This document shows positions 33,053-41,071 of a DNA stretch of 64,000 nucleotides, one piece after another. Position numbers and translations under genes: made by a program. A model generated the notes under the pieces. That model did no database searches. It had not been told where the DNA came from and was given only the letters and a program-made list of their open reading frames with translations. The DNA is taken from positions 310,001 through 374,000 of the forward strand of contig CAXXWW010000002.1 in the NCBI GenBank assembly GCA_963665215.2. Reading direction: 5' to 3'. The DNA comes from G963665215 sp963665215. Lineage in GTDB: Bacteria; Chloroflexota; Dehalococcoidia; Lucifugimonadales; CAUZJF01. Numbering within the stretch: position 1 is the first letter of the stretch; each line of letters opens with the position of its first letter.

Positions 33053-33718
33053 TCATTGCGCTGCTTCCCCCTCACCGGGCTCCTCGGGCCTCTCCCGACT
33101 CTGAGCGGCTGACCGCGCCTGGTCGTTGAGCCAGCGCTTGAGCGCATCCAGGGCCGGGGGAGCAACATAAAATACCTGGATGTCGTCGGGAAACTGGACC
33201 CGGTGGTCCTCACGTATGAAAAGCACCCCCGCCTCATTTTCCTTCAGGGTCTCACCGATCCTGTTTCCGATGTGCTCGAAGCGGCCGCTGGTGGCGCGCT
33301 GATAGCCCTCGACGGCGGCCGACAGCACCTTTTCGCTCACGAGGCCCATGGCGAGGCAGAGCTGCCAGTCGGAGGCCTCCTCCAGTAACGCCCTGTCGTC
33401 AGTCGCCTCCAGCTTGGCCGACGACTGGCACATCGCCTGAATGAAGGAATAGCCTTTGGGGTTCATCGCCTCCAGCATCTTTATCCCTTCGTCCCCATCG
33501 TTGTACACCGCCTCGTGATAGACGTGACCCACCTCTCCCAGCGAGCCTTCCAGGTTGGTCACATGGTCCCGGACCTCCGACCAGTACCGCTCAAGGAGTT
33601 CCTGGCCGTCGCTGGGCGCGTCGGGGGACATCAAGATAATGGGGACGAGGAAGAGCTTGCGTCTGTCCCGGAAGCTCTCCGTGTCGGGTTTTGGCATTTG
33701 GGAAAGGGGCGTGGTCAT
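33053..33718 (-). CDS. Conserved hypothetical protein, mostly helical
   Basis: 221 residues. No known domain recognised. Conserved-looking blocks include DRRKLFLVPIILMSPDAP, VGHVYHEAVYNDGDEGI, GYSFIQAMCQSSAKLE, LCLAMGLVSEKVLSAAVEGY and VLFIREDHRVQFPDDIQVFY. Its length and lack of signal suggest a soluble protein; I believe similar unnamed proteins exist in Chloroflexota, but cannot confirm it. ATG at 33718 is preferred over the 33-residue upstream extension. Confidence 0.7.
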   Translation of the reverse strand: MTTPLSQMPKPDTESFRDRRKLFLVPIILMSPDAPSDGQELLERYWSEVRDHVTNLEGSLGEVGHVYHEAVYNDGDEGIKMLEAMNPKGYSFIQAMCQSSAKLEATDDRALLEEASDWQLCLAMGLVSEKVLSAAVEGYQRATSGRFEHIGNRIGETLKENEAGVLFIREDHRVQFPDDIQVFYVAPPALDALKRWLNDQARSAAQSRERPEEPGEGEAAQ

Positions 33719-33779
33719 CTGTGTAGCACTCCGTGATATGGCTCCGTCAAGAACCGGCGGGTGGGCGAGCTGCTTTGCC

Positions 33780-34328
33780 TCAGGCCGGACTATGCGATGG
33801 CCGCTCGACCCAGGCATTCGCGGTCCCGAGGGCTCCCTTAATAAACGTGGATTTCGCCTCGGTGTAGGCCTCTCTGTCGTGCCGGTAGCGTTCCGCGAGC
33901 GACCGCTTCAATCGCGCGTATTGCTCCGCCTCGTGTGGATTTGCGCGCAAGAGATCTCGAAACAGGATATGTCCCGTCCAAGGGTCAGAGCCTCCTACCA
34001 GCATGTGGACGTGCTGAATGCCAGTTCCCCTGGCGTCATCCTCGTCAAAATGGTCAAAATAGTGCCGTCCGGGGATTCCATTTTCGCCTTGATACATATA
34101 GCCAAGAGTCTCTAGCGGCGCGACGCATTCGTAGCCGTCCTCGAATCGGCGGATGCCGGGCATGATGTCGATAATCGGCTTAGCGGCAAGTGCGGGAACT
34201 GCGGTGCTGCCGACGTGTTCGATTGAGACGAGCAGTCCACCGACGGCCCGCGTGAGGGCGGTGCGAGCCGCCTCGAATCGAAGCGGCCACTGGGGGTCGT
34301 AGTCGACGATGACGATGGGCGCGGGCAT
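33780..34328 (-). CDS. GrpB (UPF0157) family protein
   Basis: 182 residues, full length for GrpB, a small nucleotidyltransferase-fold family. Motifs: VIVDYDPQWPLRFEAARTAL, IEHVGSTAVPALAAKPIIDI, GYMYQGENGIPGRHYF and HVHMLVGGSDPW. The HVGSTAVPGLxAKPxIDI block is the family signature. Activity is not firmly established for most members. It reads away from fdhA after a tRNA remnant. Confidence 0.9.
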   Translation of the reverse strand: MPAPIVIVDYDPQWPLRFEAARTALTRAVGGLLVSIEHVGSTAVPALAAKPIIDIMPGIRRFEDGYECVAPLETLGYMYQGENGIPGRHYFDHFDEDDARGTGIQHVHMLVGGSDPWTGHILFRDLLRANPHEAEQYARLKRSLAERYRHDREAYTEAKSTFIKGALGTANAWVERPSHSPA

Positions 34329-34340
34329 GCAGTCATATCC

Positions 34341-34381
34341 TGGCGGAGGGGGCGCGATTCAAACCCACCCCTACGGGGCGA
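34341..34381 (-). other. tRNA-Ser 3'-end remnant overlapping the fdhA stop
   Basis: On the minus strand this reads a T-arm and acceptor 3' strand ending in CCCCCTCCGCCA, preceded by GGGTTTGAATCGC and a short variable-arm-like GCCCCGTAGGGGT. These are the last ~40 nt of a class II (serine) tRNA. The 5' half is absent: upstream is fdhA coding DNA, whose last codons and TAG (34371-34373) lie in the remnant. It is a plausible attachment-site scar or rearrangement junction. Confidence 0.65.
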
Positions 34382-37148
34382 CTTGAGTTCGGCCCTTCCG
34401 CCTGCCATTCTCTGAGCGCTTCGCGCCGATCTTCTCGATTCGGACGGCGCAGACCTTATACTCCGGTATCTTGGAGGTGGGATCGAAGGCCGAGTTGGTC
34501 AGGAAGTTGGCCGCGGACTCCTGGAGCTTGACGAACGGGACGAAGACCTCCCCGGCGCGCATCTTTTCGGAGTAGGTCGCCCGTCCCTCTAGCTGGCCGC
34601 GCCTGCTCGACAGCCGAATCCACTCGCCGTCTGCCACGCCGTACCGGTCTCCGTCTTCGGCGCTCAGCGCTATCTCTAGCTCCGGCGAACGGGCCAGCAA
34701 CCCGGTGGCGCGGCGTGTCATGGTCCCCCCGTGCCAGTGGTACAGGATGCGGCCTGTGTTCAGTATCAGCGGGAACCGCTTCGTGGGAAGCTCCTCGGCC
34801 TGCGGTCCCTGCTCATACGGAACGAACCTGGCCCTGGGGCCCCGCGGGAAGTCCTTTTCGTATAGGAATCTGGTGCCCGGGTGGTCGGGAGTGGGGCACG
34901 GCCACTGGATGCCGCCCTCCGTGTCAAGCCTGTCGTATGAGATGCCGGCCATGTTGGGTGTAAGCCGGGCCATCTCCGCCCATATCTCAGAAGGGTGGCT
35001 GTAGGTGAACTCAGACTCCAGGCCCATCTCTAACCGCCTGCTCAATCTCCGCGCGAGGTCGCAAATTATCTCCCAGTCGGGGCGGCTCTGGCCGATGGGC
35101 TCGATTACCTTCCTCACTCGCTGTACACGCCTCTCGCTGTTGGTGAAGGTGCCGTCCTTCTCGGCGAAGGTGGTGGCGGGGAGAACGACGTCGGCGATCT
35201 CGGCCGTCTCGTGCATGAAGATGTCCTGCACCACCAGGAACTCCAGGTTCTTGAACGCCTTCTCTGCCTGGTGCAGGTCGGGCTCGCTCAGGAGGGGGTT
35301 TTCGCCGGTGATGTACATGGCCTTGAGCTTACCGGCCCTCGCCGCCTCCACCATGTCTGTCACTACCATGCCCTTTTCCGGGGGCAATGGGTGGTTCCCC
35401 CACGCCTCCTGGAATTTCTTCACAGTGCCCTTGGCGATGACCTGGTAGCCGGGGAACGAGTTGGGCAGGCATCCCGCGTCGCCGCAGCCCTGCACGTTGT
35501 TCTGGCCCCGGAGGGGTGATATCCCGCTGCCTGGCCTCCCCATCTGGCCCGCGACCAGCGCCAGATTCAGCAGTCCATGGGCGTTGGCGGTCCCGTTGGT
35601 GTGCTGCGTGATGCCCATGCCCCAGATCAGGCACGACCCGCTGAATGGAGGTGAGGCGTATATGCGGGCCGCCTGTGCGATGTCGTCTGCCGGCACGCCG
35701 GTAAGCTTCTCCGCGCTCTCCAGGTCGTACTTGGCCACCACTTGTTGCCACTCCTGGAACCCCTCGGTGCGGTCCTGGACAAACTCTTCGTCGGCAAGCC
35801 CTTCGTCAAGTATGACCTTGGCCATGGCGTTGAGGAGGGCGACGTCGGTGCCGGGCCTGGGCCTCAGCCACAGCTCGGCGAAGTCGCACATCTCTATCCG
35901 ACGCGGATTGATGACGATCAGCTTGGCGCCCCGCTCGATGACCGCCCGTCGCATCCGCGAGGCGGCCACGGGGTGGTTGGAGTTGGCGTCCGATCCGATG
36001 ATGACGAGGCAGCCGGCCTCCTCGTAGTCTATGTACGAGTTGCTGGTGGCGCCGCTCCCAAGCGCGGTGAGCATCGCCTCGACCGAGGGCGAGTGGCAGA
36101 GCCTTGTGCAGTGGTCTATGTGGTTGCTGTTCATCAGCAGCCGGGAGAACTTCTGCTGGACGTAGCCGTCCTCGTTGGTGGCCTTCGCCGAGCACAGGGT
36201 AGCGAAGGCGTCGCCCCGGTACTCCGCCAGCCGCTCGACCACATATTCGAGGGCCTCGTCCCAGGACGCGGGGCGTAGCTGCCCGTGCTCGCGGATCAGC
36301 GGGGTGGTGAGCCTGTCCTCGTGGTGCACGAAGGTGTACCCGAACCGTCCCTTCACGCAGAGCATGCCCAGGCTGGACTGGTTGTCGGGGTCGTCGAGCA
36401 TCGCGATGATGCGCTCACTCTCGTCTACCTGCGCCTTCACCCCGCAGCCGACGCCGCAGTAGGGACACGTGGTCGTGGTGGTCCTCGCCACGTCTTTCAC
36501 AGGGCTCTTGACCTCAATAGCCCCAGTGGGGCAGACGGACAGACACTGGCCGCACGTTGTGCAGACCGACTCGACCAGCGGTTTGTCCATGAAGGTGCCT
36601 ATGCGGCTTGTCCCGGCGCTGCCGAGGAAGTCGATTGCGCCGATGAACTGGTGCCCGTCCTGGCAGGCCTGGACGCAGCGGCCGCACAGGATGCAGTCGT
36701 CCATGGCGATGTTGAAGACGGGGTTACTGGTGTCCACCGCCTCGCGCTCCCGTCCCGTCCAACGGGGACGGTCGAGGTCGTGGTGTTTTGCCGCGATCGT
36801 AAGCTCGCGGTGGTCTCTTCCACTACGCTCAGGGCGGGCCTTCGAGCCGTTGCCGTCACCGTTGACCATCGCCTGGGTAAGCTCCAGGACGCCGCGGCGT
36901 ATGCTGCTGACCCGGGGCGTGTCGGTCCACACCTGCATCCCATTGGCCGCCGGCACGGAGCAGGAGGCGGGGAATCCCCGGCCGCCCTCGATCTCCACAA
37001 GGCAGGTGCGACAGGCGCCGATGGCCTTCATGTCCGGGTCCTTGCAGAGCTGGGAGATGTAGGTGCCAGAGGTGTTGATGGCGTCCAGGACCGACGACCC
37101 GTCGGGGACTTCAACGTCGCTGCCATTGATGGCGATCGTGATTCTCAT
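34371..37148 (-). CDS. fdhA: NAD-type formate dehydrogenase, catalytic alpha subunit
   Basis: 925 residues. It oxidises formate to CO2, or possibly the reverse, at a Mo/W-bis-pterin site. Domains in order: [2Fe-2S] ferredoxin (Cys 35, 46, 49, 63); NuoG-like His/Cys region (HHDLD); two [4Fe-4S] clusters (CILCGRCVQAC and CTTCGQCLSVCP); the FdhF core with CPYCGVGCG; then the molybdopterin and molydop-binding domains (GRILYHWHGGTMTRR). The active site reads DHCTRLCHSPS, so the metal ligand is Cys rather than selenocysteine. With the NuoE and NuoF-like genes upstream it forms an NAD-linked FDH of the FdsABG type. The last few residues come from a tRNA remnant. Confidence 0.93.
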   Translation of the reverse strand: MRITIAINGSDVEVPDGSSVLDAINTSGTYISQLCKDPDMKAIGACRTCLVEIEGGRGFPASCSVPAANGMQVWTDTPRVSSIRRGVLELTQAMVNGDGNGSKARPERSGRDHRELTIAAKHHDLDRPRWTGREREAVDTSNPVFNIAMDDCILCGRCVQACQDGHQFIGAIDFLGSAGTSRIGTFMDKPLVESVCTTCGQCLSVCPTGAIEVKSPVKDVARTTTTTCPYCGVGCGVKAQVDESERIIAMLDDPDNQSSLGMLCVKGRFGYTFVHHEDRLTTPLIREHGQLRPASWDEALEYVVERLAEYRGDAFATLCSAKATNEDGYVQQKFSRLLMNSNHIDHCTRLCHSPSVEAMLTALGSGATSNSYIDYEEAGCLVIIGSDANSNHPVAASRMRRAVIERGAKLIVINPRRIEMCDFAELWLRPRPGTDVALLNAMAKVILDEGLADEEFVQDRTEGFQEWQQVVAKYDLESAEKLTGVPADDIAQAARIYASPPFSGSCLIWGMGITQHTNGTANAHGLLNLALVAGQMGRPGSGISPLRGQNNVQGCGDAGCLPNSFPGYQVIAKGTVKKFQEAWGNHPLPPEKGMVVTDMVEAARAGKLKAMYITGENPLLSEPDLHQAEKAFKNLEFLVVQDIFMHETAEIADVVLPATTFAEKDGTFTNSERRVQRVRKVIEPIGQSRPDWEIICDLARRLSRRLEMGLESEFTYSHPSEIWAEMARLTPNMAGISYDRLDTEGGIQWPCPTPDHPGTRFLYEKDFPRGPRARFVPYEQGPQAEELPTKRFPLILNTGRILYHWHGGTMTRRATGLLARSPELEIALSAEDGDRYGVADGEWIRLSSRRGQLEGRATYSEKMRAGEVFVPFVKLQESAANFLTNSAFDPTSKIPEYKVCAVRIEKIGAKRSENGRRKGRTQVAP

Positions 37149-37203
37149 GCGCGCCTTCCTAGTTGCTCGATGCTGTCCCTACCGTTCGGCCCCGTCTTCC
37201 ACG

Positions 37204-37285
37204 GCAACTCGTCGCCCTCCTCACTGTCACGCCGTGGGCGATGAAGGGTCTGAGGCGGTTGGCTCATCGCACCATCCTCGTGCCG
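37204..37285 (-). repeat. Degenerate GIY-YIG tail plus nuoF-end repeat (copy A')
   Basis: About 80 bp aligning with 37980-38060, sharing AGGGTCTGAGGCGGTT and GCCCTCC plus flanks. On the minus strand it can be read as a remnant of the GIY-YIG C-terminal tail (E-x-TASDP) followed by a short GDEL piece resembling the nuoF end. It sits between fdhA and the next nuoF-end copy. Confidence 0.55.
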
Positions 37286-37295
37286 GGTCCCCTTC

Positions 37296-37357
37296 TCACG
37301 ACACACCTGCCAGCGTAGCCAGCTCGTCGCCGAAGAAGTGCAGGCCGCTGTGCATCA
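37296..37357 (-). repeat. Copy A of the nuoF 3' terminus
   Basis: The minus strand encodes HSGLHFFGDELATLAGVS and TGA, matching the end of the nuoF-like gene at 39003 (NSGLHFFGDELAMMAGMG). Upstream homology is lost after about 20 codons. It is therefore a partial duplicate and not a gene. Confidence 0.75.
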
Positions 37358-37519
37358 TCTCACCAGTGGTATCCCGAGATCTCTGCATATTTTTCTGCCT
37401 GGATTCTCGCTTATCTCTCTATGTCCGGGAACCGCTGATCTTCTATTTAGCGCAGGGTTGTGCCACCAGGAATGACGCCTTCCTTCCCTCAAGAGCTCGC
37501 AACCTTGATTCCCTCGTAA

Positions 37520-37710
37520 AAACCCGTTTTGAGGAAGTTCCAGCGATTTAGCACATCTGCGCGCTACCGTATGTTGGGGTAGTGTGCGGAACAGAGACTG
37601 TATATTGTACCCAGGTGTGGGTACGTTTGTTCTAATTCAACCTACACAGACTTTTTACGAGAGAATCATACTTGGCTTCGGAGATGCCGGACTAACTCGC
37701 CGCGTTTCAT
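37520..37710 (-). pseudogene. Decayed HicA-like toxin gene
   Basis: ATG at 37710 overlaps the hicB TGA (ATGA). It starts MKRGELVRHLRSQ, like HicA, then hits a stop. Further on, other frames give YTVSVPHTTPTYGSAQMC and KSLELP, resembling the HicA C-terminal VPRHxxIxxGTxRxICxxLxIP. Several stops and frame changes show loss of function. Recognition rests on position and short motifs. Confidence 0.5.
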
Positions 37711-37916
37711 ACACCGATTCGTTCTTCCTGGTAGTCTCCTTCGGCTGCGGCTATCGCGTCATGTCTATTGAATTCCAACGCTTCTCCAAGAGTTATCCTT
37801 AGAGTTTCCAGTAACTTATCACGGGATGCTTCCTGGCAGTTTACGCCCGGGACCTCCTCTATCCAGCCAATCCACCAATCGCCATCATGCTTTATTATGG
37901 CTGTGTACTCGTTCAT
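37707..37916 (-). CDS. HicB-like antitoxin, orphan
   Basis: 69 residues with the short HicB fold: YTAIIKHDGDWWIGWIEEVPGVNCQEASRDKLLETLRITL. No separate DNA-binding domain. HicB proteins neutralise the HicA mRNA-cleaving toxin and repress their own operon. Here the downstream hicA, overlapping by ATGA, is decayed, so this is an orphan antitoxin. AGAGG precedes the ATG. GC content falls around this gene compared with the flanks, suggesting transfer. Confidence 0.8.
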   Translation of the reverse strand: MNEYTAIIKHDGDWWIGWIEEVPGVNCQEASRDKLLETLRITLGEALEFNRHDAIAAAEGDYQEERIGV

Positions 37917-37956
37917 ATAGCCTCTTTTTACTCCGTGTTACTAATCAGGCTTCCTG

Positions 37957-37992
37957 CTACGACACCTCCGCCAGCGAAGCCAGTTCGGCGCC
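37957..37992 (-). repeat. Copy D of the nuoF 3' terminus
   Basis: The minus strand reads GAELASLAEVS and TAG, a shorter and more degenerate version of GDELATLAGVS in copies A and B. It lies between the GIY-YIG remnant and the hicB gene. Confidence 0.55.
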
Positions 37993-38002
37993 CTCCCTAA
38001 TG

Positions 38003-38303
38003 TCACCCTTCGCTGCGCTCAGGGTCTGAGGCGGTTCGCTCGCCGTACCATTCCATTGCGAGATCTTTCCACTGCGGATTGGTCGACTGAATGAGGTCGA
38101 CTTTATTGCTTCTGCGCCGCAATCGCACTCTTAACATCGTTCGTCGCTTCGTAGTAATCCGACCAGGTCAGGTTGTACCTGCTGGTGAACCCGCCGACCA
38201 GCTTTTGCCGGTGCTCCCATACCCTTCGTACCAGATTATTGGTGACACAAGTATAGAGGGTTCTCTTCCGGTTGGTCATCAGGTAGACGTAGTATTCGCG
38301 CAA
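38003..38303 (-). pseudogene. GIY-YIG endonuclease-like gene with internal deletion
   Basis: Starting near TTG 38303: REYYVYLMTNRKRTLYTCVT (YVYLM...LYxGVT, the GIY-YIG core; the usual IGVT Gly is Cys), then NNLVRRVWEHR and LTWSDYYEATNDVKSAIA. After AQKQ there is a stop, but another frame continues KVDLIQSTNPQWKDLAMEWY, the normal end of these proteins. The missing stretch is about eight codons (expected KQIKxWRRxKK), so a small deletion shifted the frame. The upstream open extension includes a dispersed repeat. Confidence 0.7.
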
Positions 38304-38324
38304 GCCAGTACCTGTTGGAGGCCC

Positions 38325-38352
38325 TAGATTCCTCGCTCCGCTCGGAACGACA
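38325..38352. repeat. Fragment of the TGTCATTCTGAG dispersed repeat
   Basis: TAGATTCCTCGCTCCGCTCG followed by GAACGACA resembles the right end of the complete element at 43391-43517 (AGATTCTTCGCTCCGCTCAG then AATGACA). It lies just upstream of the GIY-YIG remnant. Confidence 0.5.
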
Positions 38353-38382
38353 GGGAGGCCGTGAACCGTGTCGTTGCGTCCG

Positions 38383-38468
38383 TCACGACACACCCGCGAG
38401 CGTAGCCAACTCGTCGCCGAAGAGGTGCAGACCGCTGTTGATAGGGGCCCCGCCGCCTGGCCCAGGCT
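38383..38468 (-). repeat. Copy B of the nuoF 3' terminus
   Basis: The minus strand matches the last ~28 codons of the nuoF-like gene (LGQAAGAPINSGLHFFGDEL...), ending GDELATLAGVS and TGA, but has lost one G in the G-run before GCCCC, so it is out of frame. Its last codons resemble copies A and D more than the native gene. Confidence 0.75.
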
Positions 38469-38493
38469 GCTTAGCTACACCGAACAGGTGACT

Positions 38494-38754
38494 TCACCCA
38501 TAGACCTCTCGACGGTGTCCAATCGCAGGCGCGGTTATGGTGCTCTGTCCGTCATCGATCTGGTACAGAACTCGGTAACTGCCGACTCTTATGCGCCAGG
38601 AGTTCTGGCTGCCAGTAAGCTTACGACATCCTCTCGGTCTCGGTTCAGAGGCGAGCGCTTGTATGGAGGAAAGAATCCTTGTAGCCAGCCTGGAACTCAG
38701 GCGTTCGAGCTCTCTGGATGCCGAGCGCTTTATCTCGACTCTATACTGCGCCAC
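38494..38754 (-). CDS. RelE/ParE-family toxin
   Basis: 86 residues with the compact RelE fold: YRVEIKRSASRELERLSS, ALASEPRPRGCRKLTGSQ, SWRIRVGSYRVLYQIDD and HRREVYG. Such toxins cut mRNA on the ribosome or act on gyrase. It overlaps the upstream antitoxin gene by 25 nt, the normal antitoxin-toxin order. Confidence 0.85.
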   Translation of the reverse strand: MAQYRVEIKRSASRELERLSSRLATRILSSIQALASEPRPRGCRKLTGSQNSWRIRVGSYRVLYQIDDGQSTITAPAIGHRREVYG

Positions 38755-38933
38755 CTATTCTCCAGCCTCTTCTTGACCACTTCAAGGGGCTCTGCCGGCT
38801 CGTCTTTTCTTTCGGCTATCACGGCCAGGTCGGCCAGATCTTCCAAGAGTCCTTCGTACTCCCTAATGGGTAGTACTACCGATTTCCTGCGCCCTTCTTC
38901 ATCCACCACGAAGCGCCTATTCTCCCGTGTCAC
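38730..38933 (-). CDS. Antitoxin of the RelE-type module
   Basis: 67 residues: a short N-terminal strand (RRFVVDEEGRRKSVVLPI) followed by helices (REYEGLLEDLADLAVIAERK). This fits the Phd/YefM or RelB antitoxin pattern. GTG at 38933 follows AAGGAGG. It probably binds the toxin and the operon's own promoter. Confidence 0.78.
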   Translation of the reverse strand: MTRENRRFVVDEEGRRKSVVLPIREYEGLLEDLADLAVIAERKDEPAEPLEVVKKRLENRWRSIESR

Positions 38934-39002
38934 TCTCTGGCCTCCTTAACGTGAAATAACCCACCTATCGTAAGATAAACAATTCATCCGTGCAAAGCGC
39001 CC

Positions 39003-40607
39003 CTACCCCATGCCTGCCATCATAGCCAGCTCGTCGCCGAAGAAGTGCAGACCGCTGTTGATGGGGGCCCCCGCCGCCTGGCCCAGGCCGCACAGCGAGG
39101 CGAGCCCAACGACCTCTGCCAGGTACCGCAGCTCGTCCAGGTCGCCTGGAGAGCCGCGACCCGACATCAGGCGTTCCAGCGCGTCGACCATGCGCGGCGT
39201 CCCCTCGCGGCAAGGGGTGCATTTGCCGCACGACTCGGCGGCGTTGTAGGCCGCCAGCCTGCGCACCACCTCCAGCGCGCTCACCCGCTCGTCCAGCGCG
39301 ACCACTCCTCCGGCCCCCAGCATGACGCCCGACTCGTGGAGCATCCCCGGCCCTATGGGTGTGTCCAGCATTGACGGCGGAAAGACCCCACTGGAGGGCC
39401 CGCCCACGGCAGCGCCCGTTAGCGTGTGGCCCGGCATCGGGCCTTTGCCCAGGGATACGATGATCTCGCGCAAGGAGGTGCCCATGGGGACCTCGGCTAT
39501 CCCCGGCCTCACCACCGACCCACTGAGGCTGACGATCTTGGTCCCGGTGGCCTTCTCGCTCCCAATATCGGAGAAGGCCCTGGCCCCGCGCGTCAGAATG
39601 AAGGGGACGCTGGCAAGGGTCTCGCAGTTGTTGATGACGGTTGGTTTGGCCCATAGCCCCGATGTCGTGGGGAATGGCGGCCTCAGACGAGGCTCTCTGC
39701 GATACCCCTCCATGGTGTTGAGCATCGTGGTCTCTTCGCCGCACACGTACCCACCCGCGCCGCGCCGCATTTCGATGGCCAATCCGTAGCCGGTGCCCAG
39801 TATCTTGTCCCCAAGGAGTCCATTATCATATGCCTGGGTGATGGCGTGCTCGACTCGCTCGGACGAGAGATTCGCCTCGGCGTTGACATATATGTAGGCC
39901 TGGTTGATTCCAGTGGCGTAGGCCGCGACTATCGTACCCTCGATAATGCGGTGGGGCACACCCTCCATCAGGTGCCGGTCCTTGAAAAGGCCGGGCTCTC
40001 CCTCCTCGGCGTTGACCACTAGGTACCTGGGCGAGCTGTCCACGGCGCGAGCGCTCTCCCACTTGGCCCCGGCCGGGAAGTACGCACCGCCCCTGCCTCG
40101 TAGCCCCGAGTCCTTCACCTCCTCGATCACCCCCTCGGGCGTCAGGGCGAGGGCGCGCGCCAGCCCCTCATAGCCTCCGTGGAGGACGTAGTCGTCGATG
40201 TCGGTGCTGTCCAGCTCCCCGCACAGGTCGAGCGCGATCCGCCGCTGCCCGGCGAAAAATGATGCGTCCCTCTGGTCGTCCGCTCCATCGAGCCCGGCTG
40301 CAATATCGCCGGCGATCCGGCCCACGGCCTCAGGACCGACCCTGGTGTATCTGACGCCGGCCCCGGAGGAGTGGGTGACGACGACCTGAGGGGCGTCGAA
40401 GCAGGCGCCGTCGCACCCGGCTGTCAGGAGGTAGGCCCCCTTCATGTCGGCGCTCGCCAGGATACCAGCGACCTCACCGGCCCCCACCGCCTGCGAGCAG
40501 TGCCCCACCTGCACGACGACGCGGGTCTTGTCGCCGCGTTCCGACTGCCGGCGATCTCGCGCGGCCTCCCTTACCGTGGCCAGGACATCTACTGGGCCGT
40601 CTGTCAT
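39003..40607 (-). CDS. nuoF: NuoF-like NADH/formate dehydrogenase beta subunit
   Basis: 534 residues. It carries electrons between FDH clusters and NAD+ through FMN. Domains in order: a thioredoxin-like N-terminus (VVVQVGHCSQAVGAGEVAGI, with CDGACFDAP); the FMN/NADH domain (GLRGRGGAYFPAGAKW, VVNAEEGEPGLFKDRHLM, RRGAGGYVCGEETTMLNTMEG); SLBB; and the [4Fe-4S] motif ESCGKCTPCREGT. The start ATG at 40607 overlaps the nuoE stop (ATGA). Its 3' end is the sequence repeated several times in the spacer before fdhA. Confidence 0.93.
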   Translation of the reverse strand: MTDGPVDVLATVREAARDRRQSERGDKTRVVVQVGHCSQAVGAGEVAGILASADMKGAYLLTAGCDGACFDAPQVVVTHSSGAGVRYTRVGPEAVGRIAGDIAAGLDGADDQRDASFFAGQRRIALDLCGELDSTDIDDYVLHGGYEGLARALALTPEGVIEEVKDSGLRGRGGAYFPAGAKWESARAVDSSPRYLVVNAEEGEPGLFKDRHLMEGVPHRIIEGTIVAAYATGINQAYIYVNAEANLSSERVEHAITQAYDNGLLGDKILGTGYGLAIEMRRGAGGYVCGEETTMLNTMEGYRREPRLRPPFPTTSGLWAKPTVINNCETLASVPFILTRGARAFSDIGSEKATGTKIVSLSGSVVRPGIAEVPMGTSLREIIVSLGKGPMPGHTLTGAAVGGPSSGVFPPSMLDTPIGPGMLHESGVMLGAGGVVALDERVSALEVVRRLAAYNAAESCGKCTPCREGTPRMVDALERLMSGRGSPGDLDELRYLAEVVGLASLCGLGQAAGAPINSGLHFFGDELAMMAGMG

Positions 40608-41071
40608 GGGAGGCCGGCTCCTCGGACCAAGTCGCTGACCTTCTCGACCGACACGCGGCCCATCCAGGCGCCGTCCCACTCCACCGCCGGCGCCATCGCA
40701 CACAAGAAGCCGCACGCGGTCTCCTCGATGGTGATCAGGCCGTCCCGCGCGGTCTCCCCGGGGTGCGCCCGTAGCTCTGTGCCCGCAGCGCCCAGCAGGT
40801 CCTTCGCGCCATTCGTCCAGCAGCTCAGGCCCGTGCAGACCCTCAGGATTTTCTGGCCTGGCTCGTCAATTCTAAGCTCAGGATAGCTTGTGGCCGCGCC
40901 GTAGACCTCGCTGGCCGGAATTCCCAAGTGCCAGCCGACCACCTCCATGGCCCAGTCGGGCAGGTACCTGAACTCGTGCTGCACGAAGTGCAGGGCCGGG
41001 AGAAGCTGGCCGTGATCCCTGGGAAACTTCTTCCTGAGGACGGCTCGAAGGGCGTTTCTGTCAGAGGTCAA
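40604..41071 (-). CDS. nuoE: NuoE-like [2Fe-2S] subunit (formate dehydrogenase gamma)
   Basis: 155 residues with a thioredoxin-like [2Fe-2S] domain. Ligands are CTGLSC and CGFLC, the C-x4-C...C-x3-C pattern of NuoE/HoxE/FdsG. The N-terminus LLPALHFVQHEFRYLPDWAM is typical. With NuoF and FdhA it forms the soluble NAD-reducing FDH complex. It is coupled to nuoF by ATGA. Confidence 0.94.
   Translation of the reverse strand: MTSDRNALRAVLRKKFPRDHGQLLPALHFVQHEFRYLPDWAMEVVGWHLGIPASEVYGAATSYPELRIDEPGQKILRVCTGLSCWTNGAKDLLGAAGTELRAHPGETARDGLITIEETACGFLCAMAPAVEWDGAWMGRVSVEKVSDLVRGAGLP

Noticed and set aside
34112..34408. Small minus-strand frame containing a GGFESRPLRQ-like peptide
   Set aside because: This peptide is the usual false translation of a tRNA 3' end; it overlaps GrpB in another frame and is explained by the tRNA-Ser remnant.
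34371..37148. Selenocysteine in formate dehydrogenase
   Set aside because: The active-site codon in DHCTRLCHSPS is a Cys codon and there is no in-frame TGA.
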